Below, piece by piece: positions 40,817 to 52,094 of a DNA stretch of 64,000 bases. The notes under the pieces were generated by a model. That model was not told the DNA's origin. It did not search any database and saw only the letters and a program-made list of their open reading frames with translations. Origin of the DNA: Chlamydomonas reinhardtii (Eukaryota; Chlorophyta; Chlorophyceae; Chlamydomonadales; Chlamydomonadaceae); NCBI RefSeq assembly GCF_000002595.2, contig NC_057009.1:5225283-5289282 (forward strand), in the 5' to 3' direction. The position numbers and the translations under genes were made by a program. Each line of letters opens with the position of its first letter. The first letter of the stretch is position 1.

Positions 40817-42267
40817 TTACGCACTCCCCGCGCCCGCCTTCCCCACCTTCTCCCGCTCCTCCCTCTCCTTCCGCAGGTTGACCTTGCTCCCGAAGAAGTA
40901 GCCCTCAAAGTCGTGCCCCTCCTCCCAGAACGGCACGCCCAGCGCCTGCACCCCTAGCGCGCTCGCGCCCCCCAGCGCCGCCCCCAGCGCCGCCGCGAAC
41001 GCCAGCGGCCGCGCCTGCACCGGCCGCAGCAGCCACAGCGCGCTGCCCACGCCGGCCGCCGCGCCCGAGGCGGCGAAGTTCTCCCAGGTGTGGGCGCCGC
41101 GCCACTCGCCCAGGTAGTAGGCGCCGGCGTAGTAGGCGGCTGCGGCCATGAGGAGGGCGGGGAAGGGGAAGGGGGCGGGAATGAGGAGGCGGGAGGAGAA
41201 GAAGTCAGCGTCGAGGTACCGTATGCATCCCGTATGCCGAGGAGCAGCAGGGCTGGGACGTGGACGAGGGGAAGCAACGCCAGCATTGGGGCATGGTGGT
41301 GCGGTGCGGGAGGGCCTGTCGTTTCGGCTGTCGTGTGCGCTCCCGCTCCGCTGCTTCTGTGTCACTGCTTCCAGCCACCTGGCCTGCTGCCAACACGGCC
41401 AGGCACCTCCATCAGCCGAGCAACATGCAGTTGCTGACATTGGCCGCCAGTACCCCATCCACACTCCATCCTCCCTGCCCGTCTCCGCGCTCGCCCCCTC
41501 CACCTCCCCCGCCATCTCCCCCACCCTGCCCCCCCGCAACGCCGGCCGGCTCACCCGCCGCGCCGGCAATGACTGTGGTCTCCTTGCCCACTTTGAGGAA
41601 GCCGTATTTGAGCATCTGGCTGTTGCGGTAGCCGTCGCGTAGCGAGTCCGGCAGCACCTTGGAGCGGGGCGGCAGGAACACCTCCAGCTCGTGCCTGGAG
41701 GCCGGGCGGCGGAGGCCGGGAGGAAGGGGGGAGGGGAGGCAGGTGGAGCGGGGTGGCAGGCGGGGTGGCAGGCGGGTGGGTGAACGCGAGTGCGGTCAGA
41801 AAGTGATATGAGGGAGCCACGGTAGCAAACACGGATAGGGCGCAGGCCTGGACGCTAGGTGGCTTGCGGGAAACAGGGGGGGGGAGTCCGCAGAGCTGAT
41901 GGCGCTAGGATGCTGCGCGAGAGGCGATTGCCTGCGCCCGGCTCACAACCGGCGCCAAAGGCCCATGACAAGTCGCGTGGCGTGTACAATGTACGTTCAG
42001 TACGGTTGCTTGTCAATTGGGGCTTGCGCCGCACTTACGGCTCGGTACACCAGGACCGCCCCGCCCGCCCCCGCTTGCGGCAGCGCACCTGTTCATGTAC
42101 TGCTTCAGCGCACAGAAGGCCAGGCCGAACCCCGTGGCGTGGAATGTTTTCCGATACCAATCAGGTGCATCGCGCCAGAAGAAGACGTCATAGAAGGTGT
42201 AGTAATCTGGCCCCTGCGGCGTGGGGGAACCGGGGTTGCCGGGGAGGTCCTCAACGCGACCGCGCAT
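40817..42267 (-). CDS. Probable Tim17-family membrane protein, candidate complex I subunit (NDUFA11/B14.7 type)
   Basis: Exons 42267-42089, 41694-41555 and 41139-40817 give 213 residues. The N-terminal part is DYYTFYDVFFWRDAPDWYRK followed by a hydrophobic TFHATGFGLAFCALKQYM. A polar middle (HELEVFLPPRSKVLPDSL, then YGFLKVGKETTVIAGAAG) precedes three hydrophobic, Gly/Ala-rich segments: AYYAGAYYLG, ENFAASGAAAGVGSALWLL and LAFAAALGAALGGASALGV. It ends with FWEEGHDFEGYFFG and a basic tail. Aromatic start plus Gly/Ala membrane helices resemble the mitochondrial complex I subunit NDUFA11/B14.7 of the Tim17/22/23 family. That is a by-eye comparison, and an unrelated organelle membrane protein is possible. 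The 20-residue Lys/Glu tail may hide a further splice. Confidence 0.6.
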
Positions 42268-43013
42268 TGGTCACTACCGCCTGCCCCCGATGCTAGGTTT
42301 GCCGATACTTGCCGATGAAAAGGTGCTCGTGGACGGCGCTGTGTCGCTGCTGGTTTCTGATGGGCTCGAGGTGGATGCTTCGCTCGCAGCGCGCTCCATG
42401 CCTAGCGACTATGCGCGATGCTATTTGTAGAGTGCGGTATCAATTTTAATGTTGCACGGGTCGTTGTTGAGGTCCTGATTCGTGACAGGGCAGGCACAAG
42501 TCCCAAGAAAGCAGTCGAATCCAGCAAATCATATGGTGCTTTAAGAGTACATGTATGCAATCATGTCTACAATGGTCGGGCAGAAGCCGACCGACTCACG
42601 TTGCCCCGATTTCTGCGTGTTCTCCATGTTGCCCGGCCTCCTGTGGGCCCATCCCGCCTCCGCTTCCCCAGCCCGTCCCCCAAAGGCCCAAACCCCGGCC
42701 AACTTAAGGACCCTCGCAGTCGTACGCGATCTTTCCGTAGCTAGGTCCAGTCGGTGCATAGGCATACGGCATCTTACACCAAAGCCATGCTGCGTCGAGT
42801 GCCGGTGCAGGTCGCGGCTTCGCAGTTCGCACACGCACAGATGACTGTTACACAGGTTACGACCGCCAATCCGCCATCAAGGACGGACTTCCGGTGGCGC
42901 CCTCCGCCCCTCCCGCGTCCTGAACTGCCCACGCCAGTGTCCTCCGTGTGCCCTGCGCCCCTGCCCCCAGCCGCCGCACCGACGCCCGCCTGACAGCTGC
43001 TTTCAACCACCAG
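42268..43013. other. Region between two minus-strand genes
   Basis: The stretch contains the upstream region of the Tim17-like gene and the 3' UTR of the helicase gene, with a minus-strand TGTAA at 42848-42852. No exon is seen. Confidence 0.5.
42848..42852 (-). terminator. TGTAA polyadenylation motif (minus strand)
   Basis: It lies 162 bases 3' of the helicase stop. Confidence 0.5.
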
Positions 43014-44742
43014 CTACTGCCGCTGCGCCTTCTTGGCATTCTGCCGCTTCTTCTTCCGGGCCTTCTTCTCGATGTACGACTGCAGCGCGCCCCGGTTCTG
43101 CTTCACGCCCAGCGGCCCGCGACCGCCCCTGCCGCCCGGCCCGCCTCTCCCGCCCTTGCCGCCCCTCCCACCCGCGCCGCCGACTCTCCCGCCCGCTCCC
43201 GCCGCTCCTTTGCCGGCCCCGCCCGCTCCCGCCGCGCCGCCCTCGCCGCCCTCGTCCTCACTCCCGCTGCTGCCCGCGCCGTCGTCGGTGTCACTGTCGC
43301 CGCCGCCTCCCCCCAGTCGCCCCGCCGCCGCCCCCGCCGCCGCCGGCTTGGCTGGCTGCTCTGCCTCCTCCTCCATGTCCGAGTCGTCTGACAGCCCCGT
43401 GGCCACGTTGTACTGGTGCTGGCTGATCTTGCCCTTCTTCAGCTTCTTCAACAGACTGCAGGGAGGGGAGGGGAGAGGATGGGAGCAGGCGGAGGCAGGC
43501 GGAGCAGAGTTGCACCAGGGAAAGAGGGAAAGCAGCTGACCGGCAAGAGGCTCGGCGCCGTGGAGGTGAGCACCGGCAGCGGCATGAACTGCCAACAGCA
43601 CCGCCACCAACACCGCCAAAAGCAACCGCCACGGCAACAAGTACCGCCACCGCAACAACATCATGTCCCGCCGCCGCCCGACCACCAAGCCCGGCCCGCC
43701 CCCACCTGTACTCCTTGTTGAGTGACGCCGCCTCGTCCTTCATCTGCAGCTGCCGCCGCTTGGCCGCCGGCAGCCGCGCCTCCGCCGCCTCCGCCGCCAC
43801 CGCCGCCACCGCCTTGCGCTTGGCGGCGGCCCGCTCCTCCGCGCTGGCGGCGCCGCCGTTGCGGCTGGCCTCCTGCTGCTTCTGCTGCAGACCCTGCGGA
43901 GAAGACACAGGGCGCGGAGAGGCAGACACGTCGGTGGCCACACACATGGGACTTGAATTGAGAATGCCGCAGACAGTGCGCGGGCAGTTGCCTGCGCCGG
44001 AAGGATGCGCGACTTCCGTGTGGGTCTTCCACTTCCCACCTCCCCCACTTTGCCCCCCCCCCGCGCTTCGTTCCAGGACACCCCAGAACGTCCCAGAACC
44101 CCGTCATGTGGCGGTGCAAGCAACCTCCCCCCCCAGTGCCCCACCTTTTGCCGCTGCTTCTCCCTCGCCTTGTCCTTGTAGGGCACCGAGGAGGGGTCCA
44201 CCGCCGAGGGCCGGAACTCGGACGCCCCCAGCGGCCGCTTCAGGTCCGGCATCTTGGGCAGCCGCAGCAGACCCAGACCCGTGGCCAGGCGCCCGATGTG
44301 CAGGTCCTGACGGGCGGCAGGGGGGCGGGTGGGTGGGTGTGTGGGTAGGTGTGTGGGTAGGTGGGTGGTTACTCGTTGTGTGCCCTAGTGCCAAACGTTA
44401 GCACACAGGTCCACTTACACGAGGATCGCTCATAGCCATGCCGCGAGCACGCGCCCCCCTCTGCCGCAGCAAGCCACCCCCCTCCCCCGCTCCTTCCTTC
44501 CCCCGCTCCCATCCGCCCACCCGCACACACACGCCCGCACACACACGCCCGCACACACGCACCTGCAGCCTGAATATGAACTTGCAGTGGTGCTCCTTGT
44601 AGCCGCGCACGTAGGTCACAAACGCCTTGGTGGCCTTCTCCATCACGTCGCGGTCGCGCTCCGCCGCACTGCGCAGCGCCGCCAGTACGTCCGCCGTGGC
44701 CGTGGACACAGCCGCCGACAGCACCGCCCCGCCCGGACCGCC

Positions 44743-44773
<31 letters not shown>

Positions 44774-47700
44774 CCAGCTGTTGCGGCAGCACCCGCGGCC
44801 TTGCCAGGCGCCTTCTTCTTGCCGCCGGCTCCTGCGGAGGCGGTAGCGTTGGGCGCGGCGTCCCGCCCACTGGTGCTCGGCGCCCCGTCGTCGTCGGCGT
44901 CAGCGTCGGCGGCGACAGAGGGGGCCTGGCCCTCCGTGGGCGGCAGCTGACTGGCCTCCGTCAGCGGCACCTGCGCCACACACGTACACACACACAAATA
45001 TGAGGGGTTGCGCGATTTCCGGTTGGTAAGACCGGCGGCTCACCGCAGCAGGTATGCGAGGTAACTTCAGGTAACATCCGTAAACCGTCGCTTTGCTGCA
45101 TCGCATACACTGTCTTTGCGCAACGTTTTCCTTGTGCTCTTTAACACACAAATATGAGGAGCGTTCCCGGGTTAAAGAGGTCATGCTGCATTGCTGTCTC
45201 TGCCTTCAACTCACACCAACGACTTCCCAACCCTGCCAGGTTGAATTCCCCCTCCACCCGCTTCCCCAAGCCCCTCCTCCTGGCCCCCCTTGCCATGGCG
45301 ACGACACCACCCTTACTGGGTCTTGAATGAAACTACCCCGCGCCCCTCCCCCTCCCCTCCCCTCCCTCCCCGCCGCCGTACCTTGCGCAGGCGCAGGAAC
45401 TCCACGTACGGCTCCTCCGCCGCGGTGAGGTACACCAGCGCCTGGCCGCTGCGGCCCATGCGCGCCGTGCGGCCCACGCGGTGCACGAACGCCGCCGGGT
45501 CCTGCGGCGGGTCCAGCTGCAGGATCCAGTGCACGTCGGGGATGTCCAGCCCGCGCGCCGCCAGGTCCGTGCACAGCAGCACGCCGGCGGGCAGCGCGCG
45601 GAAGGCCTCCAGCGTGGCCTCGCGCGCCGCCTGCTTCATGCGGCCGTGCAGCGCGCGCAGGCGCACGCCGGCGGTGGCGAGCTGCGGCAGGCGCGGCAGC
45701 ACGGCCGCCAGGTGGTCCACGGCGGCGCAGGTCATGGCGTACACGATCACCTTGCGGCTGGGGCCGTGCAGGCGCAGGAAGCGCACCTGGGCCGAGGGAG
45801 GGAAGGGGGCGGGAGGTTAGGGGTTACACTCATGGTGATTCAAGAAGGGGGGGAGGGGGGTAGTTCATAAACGAAGGAAGGGGCTGGAGGGGTGGGGGTT
45901 GTAGATACCAGCCAGGGGCGGGAGAGGTGGGGGGATGGGGGGCTTACATTCATGACTAGTTAAGGAAGCGGGGGCCAGGGGAGAGGGAGAGGAATGGGGA
46001 GTGAGGAGGGGTGAGGAGCAGAAGGGGAAGGCGGGATGGGAACTGGGGATGAGCAAGGGGAGGAGGGGGTGGCCATGGCCAAAAGCGAGGGGGAGGGAAT
46101 TGGGTTGTGTGGGCTCCGTGCAGGTGAGAGGGGGACCAGGCGCACCCGGTCCGGGTAGCCGTATGGCCGGGGTTCGCGTGCCACTGCCCCGGACACATCC
46201 CCACTGCACCCCGCCACCACCCCGTCCCACTCATCACCCTCCCGGTGTGACCCACCAGCTGCGGAATCTTCTCGTCCGCCTCACACAGCACGTACTGGAT
46301 ACTCAGGCTGTTGGGCGTCTTCTGAGAGCCACCCGCCGCCGCAGCATCCGCCGCCGCCGCCTCGGCCGCCGCCGCCGCCTCCACCTCCGCGCCCGCCGCC
46401 GCGGCCGCCGCCTGCTGCTGCTCCTTGCCCTTCTTGCCCTTCCCCTTCTCCTCCTCCTCCATCCCCTTCTTCTCCTCCGCCTTCCCCTTCTCCTTCTCCT
46501 TCCCCGCCCCCGCTGCCGCCTTGGCCGCCTGCACCGCCACCGCCACGTTGACCCGCACTGGGTTCCTCAGCCCCGCCCTCGCCAGCTCCTGCACGGCCTC
46601 GGTCTGTGTGGCGCTGAACAGCCCGGTGCGGCGCTGCTTGGGCAGGCGGCCCATGACGGCGTCCAGCTGCGCCTTGAAGCCCATGTCCAGCAGCCGGTCA
46701 GCCTCGTCCAGCACTAACACCTGAGGGGAGGAGGCGGGGAGGCAGGCGGGGTGGGGGCAGTGGGAACAAGGAAGGGCAGGGGGGCGCGAGGGAGGGAGAG
46801 CCGCATTCCTGCCGCCGCACAACGCTCCCAGCCGCTTCGCTCCCGGCTTGCCCTCCTTCCCACCCGGTGTACAACCTCCTGCCACGCACTTTACCCCCCC
46901 CCCCACACACACATACACGCATACAGCCACCCCATTCCGCATCCCGCACCCGCCAACCCCCCTCCCCATCTCGTACCCGCCAACCCCCCTGCCCACCTAG
47001 CCCCCCGCCCCTCACCTCCATCCCGCCCCCCCGCCCCTCACCTCCATCCCGCACCCCCCGCCCCCTCACCTCCATGCGGCGCAGGTCCACTGTGGCGCAG
47101 CGCTTGAGCACGTCCTCGATGCGGCCGGGCGTGCCCACCAGCACGTGACCGCCCCGGGCCTTGAAGGCGGACACGTCCTGGGCGGGGTCGCTGAAGGGGG
47201 GGGAGGGGACAGGGGGTGGGGGCAGGCGGGGGGGCACGCGTTAGGTGACTCGGTGGGGAGGGCAAGAGATCGGTTCTGGTGGAGAATGAGGGAGAGTGGG
47301 AAGGGATCTTCCTTCCAAGGCTGGGTGCGGCGTGCAGTACTGGGTGGGAAGGCAAGGTGGGCCCCTCCGTCGTATGATTTTGCCCTCGCACACGCTTGGC
47401 CGCTCGCGCCTGCCCCGCCCGCCCCTGCCCCGCCCTCGTGCCTGCCTCGCGGCTACCCCTCCCTCCTCTTGCAACCCATGGACCCCAGGTTTCCCAGGGC
47501 AGGTCCCAAGCCCCCCTGCCCTTCCCAGTCCACCACTGCTTACGTTCCGCCGACTAGCAGCATCGAGGTCAGGCCGCGCACACTGGCGATGAAGGGCTCC
47601 GCCACCCCATAAATTTGCTTAGCGAGCTCACGAGTGGGTGAGATGATGATAGCTCCAACCTGTCGATACATATAATATCGTTCGAGCATCATAGGCAAGT

Positions 47701-48015
47701 CGTGCTGACAGGCGGCCGCCGAAACGTTGCGTGTGAAGCAGTTTGTCGGTGGACGACGCCCGCCGTGCTCACCTGGTGCAGCTTCAGTGGGTCATCCAAC
47801 CGCCTTAGCCGCTCTACAACTGGAAGCACGAACGCCAGCGTCTTCCCAGAGCCGGTCTGTGCGTCGACGGCTACATCTTTGTGCCCGCAGAACAACGGAA
47901 TTGTCGCCTCCTGCACTGGAGTTGTTGTGTGGAAGCCCAGTGAAGTAAGCACATCGATCGTCGGCTCCGACAAGCAGCTGAGCTCTGAGAATTTCTTCGG
48001 GCCCGGTTTGGCCAT
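43014..48015 (-). CDS. SPB4: DEAD-box ATP-dependent RNA helicase SPB4/DDX55
   Basis: Nine exons, 48015-47773, 47659-47544, 47190-47070, 46720-46256, 45786-45382, 44970-44563, 44306-44145, 43893-43706 and 43455-43014, give 849 residues. SPB4/DDX55 remodels late nucleolar pre-60S particles. Motifs in order: Q motif ([14 protein letters not shown]), I AQTGSGKT (52-59), Ia PTRELAKQ, Ib TPGR, II DEAD (165-168), III SAT (196-198), then [11 protein letters not shown] and [13 protein letters not shown]. The C-terminal family mark is [13 protein letters not shown] joined to [20 protein letters not shown], which separates SPB4/DDX55 from other DEAD-box groups. A Lys/Glu/Ala-rich insert (about residues 222-300) separates the two RecA domains, and an Ala/Gly insert follows domain 2. 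The tail is Lys-rich with a GGRGG array and ends [17 protein letters not shown], a nucleolar-type basic end. A nearby GTG-like start at 48027 was rejected in favour of the ATG. Confidence 0.93.
45068..45146 (-). repeat. Dispersed TTAAAGAGCAC repeat, copy 3
   Basis: On the minus strand the sequence reads TTAAAGAGCACAAGGAAAAC onward to GACGGTTTACGG, matching copy 1 almost base for base. It lies in intron 5 of the helicase gene and is flanked by only three TG units. Confidence 0.85.
45894..45913 (+). repeat. Dispersed intron motif, copy 3
   Basis: GGTTGTAGATACCAGCC lies in intron 4 of the helicase gene, antisense to it. Confidence 0.7.
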
Positions 48016-48998
48016 GTTCCCCAGCACGCTGTATTAGGATTACATGAACTGGTGTGTAAATGAGCCTATAAAAACTGTAACAAGTCCCTTACCAACAGAG
48101 AACTGGCCGCCACGTCGACGCGGTTGTGCACTCCTCGCCCTCCCGCCCCCATTCCCCGCCGGCCAGGTCCCGTTTCACCTCCGGCCAGCGTCTCCTTCAA
48201 AAGTAAACCTCAATCACATGCACTCGTCACCCAGCAGGTCGTATATTTGTACACTCACGTCCTTCCGGATGATACGCCGGGCCAACTATGCTGCCGCTAA
48301 GGCGCTAACCCACAATCCGAACATCACGCATTCTGGTATCACTCTGTATGGTCATCCATACTCGCGCAAACGAGATTGTGATTAGCTATGTATATGTAGG
48401 ACATGGCAGCCTCCGTGTCCAGCTCTGGCGCAGACACCGCATCGCTTATTTGTGCACTACCGCCCCACGCAGCGCAGCATGCAGTGTGCTGGCCAGTCGG
48501 CCGATTCTTGTGCATGCCATGCATGTCAGTATGGCACCCACCCAAGCCCGCATGCAAAGGGATGCGCCAATGCCCTCTCCGCTCCTCACACCCCTGCTTG
48601 CTCTCCGACATCGCCCCGTGTGGAGGTATGTCCACTCAAGGCGCTCAAGGCGCTTGATGCACCCGCCCACCGCTCAGGGTGCTGCCTGGGCGCGCCTGCT
48701 GCATGCGCACACACGCACATGCACCTCGGATGACAGCCCCAACCCTGCCATTCACATGCCATGATGCCGTGCCATGACTCCATAGTCGTAACCCACCTCT
48801 TGCCCCATGTCACCTGCCATCGTTCCTCCACAGAAGCCGCGTCCCAGTCCTGGGAACATCTAGCTTCAGCCGCCGGCTACGGTCAACCACGTGCGCTCGC
48901 AACTTCAGTACCCCACAGCAGCAGTCGCCTGCTGGCCCCAGCCCCAGCCCCCGCCCTCGCCCTCGCTCCCCCGCCTGCCTTGTCGGCCCTCCTGCCCC
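48016..48998. other. Region between thioredoxin and helicase genes
   Basis: This 1-kb stretch carries the helicase promoter and the thioredoxin 3' UTR. The sequence is ordinary and no exon, tRNA or repeat was recognised. Confidence 0.5.
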
Positions 48999-51231
48999 TC
49001 ACAGCTTGAGCCACTTGGCTGCCAGGTCGTGGCCGCCGTAGTCCTCCGCCCGGTCCAACATGTCCAGGATGAAGCCCGAGGACACCGGGCCCTGGAGGGG
49101 GGGGGGCGGGGACGGGGTGAGAGTGGGTGGGTGGGGGAGCGGGGGCGGCACGTGAGCGGTGCGGTGTGGTGTGAGGGAGGTGTGATGGCGTGTGGTGTGC
49201 GGGAGGACTGTGAGGTGTGATGTGCGCTGACGGGGACGGGCCCCGGGTCGCTGGGTGGAAGACGTGAGCGCGCCAGGGTTGGGTGGCAGCGGCGGGGAAG
49301 GCCACGGGGAATGCCCACACTCCACAGCAGCGTGCATAGCTACCTCCGCCGCGCCCGCGCCCTCCACTTCCCCCTCCCACCTGTTGGAGATTTGGCGCGG
49401 CTGCTTGCGCTAGCGGTGCTTTACACACGGTGCAGCTACGCTGACTGGCACCTTCAATAGTCTGGGGTATGCGTTTGGCGTGTGTAGTTAACTCGACGCG
49501 CGGGTTGAGGGGTGCCGCCGGGCAGTATGGCGCCGGCAAGTGCGCGCCTCGAGTTAACTACACACGCCAAACGCATACCCCAGACTATTGAAGGTGCCAG
49601 GCAGCGTAGCTGCACCGTGTGTAAAGCACCGCTAGCGCAAGCAGCCGAGCCAAATCTCCAACACCACCCTCCCTCTACCTCAGCCCCCGCCGAACTGCCC
49701 CCTCCTCCCTCCCTGCCCTTCCCCCTCCTCTCTCCCCACCTGTGTGAACAGCGGCGCCTTGCCTGTGTCCGCCCCCAGGTACAGCAGCGTGGGAAGAGCC
49801 TGGCGGAGGGAGGCGGGACAGGGCAGGGAGGGAGGGAGGGCAGACAAAGGGGTTAGTGAGGTGGGGTGAGCGGTGGAGGCCGGGCCGAGGAGGCGTCCCC
49901 CGCGATCCACCCCAAGCTGCCCCTTCACCCTGCCAACCGCCATGGCAGTGGCAGTGTGCAGCAGCGCATGTCCAAGTGCCCCCCAGCTGCCAGGTCCCGG
50001 CTCTCGGCTCCTGGAACACGAAAGCCCCCAGCCCAATTCCAGCCCTGCCATAAGCACACCTCTCCCGCCCAGTGCGCCCGCCCGCCCCCATGCCTACTGG
50101 GCATGCTGGTAACACCCCATGGCCAAATTCACCACCCAGCCGCCCGCTCGCCCGACCATTCGCCCGCCTCCATTCCTACTGTGCAGGCCACCTCTTTCTG
50201 CCCCCCCCCGTCTTCCTGCCCCCCGCACCTTGATGCCCATCTGTGTGGCCAGCTGGCTGTGCGCGTCCACGTCGATCACCAGTATGGCCGCCGGCCGCCG
50301 CAGCCCCGTGGTCAGCAGGCCGCTGGCGTGCTGCAGCTCCTTGTACACCATGCTGCAGGGGCCGCACCTGCCGGGCAGCAGCAGCAGGAGGAGGAAGAGG
50401 ACGGGGAGAGAGAGGGGTTGTAGATACCAGCCCAAACTAAACCAGACCCAATCGGGAAGAGGAGGAGGGGAGAGCTGTGGGTGAGAGGCGTGTGCATGGT
50501 TGGGAGGCGAGGAGGTGCGGGCGGGCCACGGGAGGCAGGCGGGCACTCGGGCAGGCGAGGGAGGAGGCGTGGGAGCACGACATACACGCCACGCGGCCTC
50601 CTAAGCAACTCACACCCGCCTGCACTGCTCCGTGTCCAACGCCCCCCCTCCCAGTCCGCCTGTCCCATCAAATCCGCCAGCTTGTCGCCCCTGTGATTCT
50701 CTTCCCCTCCATGTCGAGCCGGCGACCCGCTTAGGTGTATACGCGCCCGGTGTACACGGCACACAGCAACACAGCACGCACGCACCAAGTGGCTGTGAAC
50801 ATGACGACGCAGCGGTGCAGCGGCGAGCCGTCATCCACCGTCAGGTCCTGCGGCACCGGGATGTCCTCGCTGCGATGACCACCGAGTAGGCCGGCCAGGA
50901 TGCCGGTCCAAGGCTTCTGGGCGGGGGCGGCGACTGGCGGGGCGGGGTCTTCAAAAGTGGAAGTCGCGGAGACGTCCGCAGAGGTGGCGCCGTTGTGCGC
51001 CGCCGCTAGACGGGCAATGACCCTCTGAAAGTGTTCGGGATTTGCCTCAAAGTTCACATAGCTGCGCCCAACGGCCGCGGGTGCAGCTGGCGCTGAGGTT
51101 GTTGATTGCGCGCGCGCTGGTGTCTGGCGCCGGCATATAGGTGCACGAACGCCGCTGGATTGTCTTGGGGTGCGCAATTGGGTAATCCTAGCGCGCTGCT
51201 GAAGACTTGACCACAACAATGCGTGCGCCAT
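48999..51231 (-). CDS. Thioredoxin-like protein with organellar transit-like extension
   Basis: Exons 51231-50786, 50367-50229, 49799-49740 and 49091-48999 give 245 residues. The N terminus is basic and lacks acidic residues (MAHALLWSSLQQRARITQLR, then RAPICRRQ and RAQSTTSAPAAP), as in mitochondrial or plastid transit peptides. A segment NFEANPEHFQRVIARLAAAH precedes the thioredoxin fold, which contains VVMFTATW joined across intron 1 to CGPC, so the redox site is W149-C150-G-P-C153. Further family features are the strand AAILVIDVDAHSQLATQMGIK and the cis-proline in ALPTLLYLG (P198). Both catalytic Cys are present, so reductase or oxidase activity is expected. The C terminus forms a helix GFILDMLDRAEDYGGHDLAAKWLKL. 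Intron 3 carries an inserted foldback MITE. The target organelle cannot be decided from sequence. Confidence 0.87.
49382..49663. mobile_element. Foldback MITE with about 120-bp terminal inverted repeats
   Basis: The ends are TGTTGGAGATTTGGC and its inverse GCCAAATCTCCAACA. The arms at 49382-49502 and 49541-49663 are inverse complements with about three mismatches; the spacer is about 38 bases. The flanks carry CCACC at 49377-49381 and again at 4964-49668 in the sense 49664-49668, a 5-bp target-site duplication. There is no coding capacity. It sits in intron 3 of the thioredoxin gene and would form a very strong hairpin in the pre-mRNA. The parent transposon family is unknown. Confidence 0.88.
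50415..50446 (+). repeat. Dispersed intron motif, copy 4
   Basis: GGTTGTAGATACCAGCCCAA is followed by ACTAAACCAGA. It lies in intron 2 region 3' of exon 1 of the thioredoxin gene (intron 1, between 50368 and 50785), antisense to it. Confidence 0.7.
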
Positions 51232-52094
51232 GTCGTTGAACAAATATGTTGCGGCCGGGGCTCACAAATGATGTTATGGCTGCGCTATCCCCTCTGGTGG
51301 AAATATTTCAGCCAATCACATGCAAAGACCGAGGGCGCAGTGGGGTTTGTTGCCGAAACAGTGCCGAAACAGCGGATAAGGCCCCAGCAGAGGAAGGCAA
51401 AAGGGAATCCGTCACTGTGCGTACTGCTTTAACTGGCCCAAGGGAATTAGTCTTCAGAAATCAGACATGGGCTAAATCCCATCTCCACGTGACCACCATC
51501 CCCCGCTCCCCGCAAGGTCCACGCAATCACCCCCGCCTCAGCCCCTAATCTGCGCATATGGATTACCACTTACCACTCAGCTTCATCCCAACGATTAAAG
51601 GTTCCCAAGATCCACTTCACCTCCATCCCCAAGCCCTGCCATGCACCTGCCTAACCGTAACGCGCCAGGCTGAACATGATTTGCTGGTGTACATAAGCAC
51701 CTTGCCATTTCTAGAGTCACATACAACTCTACAACACGGCAGCAAGCGCCTGCATCATATGTAATTTAAGTCCCTATGTACGGTAGCATAATGGCGCATG
51801 GTCACGGCTTCGTACCGCACACAAAGTAGTTGTGCTGCCCCTTCTATTTCACCCGGACTGTGCTGTACCACACCGCATCGCCGCGTCTACTAGTCCAACG
51901 TGCCAAGCTCCACGCACTGGTGCGCACGAAGTGTCCTCGCGCAACTGACACATTCCGTCGCACCTGATGTTCCCATCCTGCCTTCTCCCCCTGCACGTCC
52001 TCATCCTGCTTTATTATACATTTATATCTCATCCTGCGGCATTCTGCACCAATCTGCCTCATCCTGTCCCATCGCGTTTCTCTTCTCAATTCTC
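51232..52094. other. Intergenic region
   Basis: About 860 bases of comparatively AT-rich sequence hold the thioredoxin promoter and the 3' UTR of the BTB gene. No exon, repeat or clear poly(A) motif was found. Confidence 0.5.
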
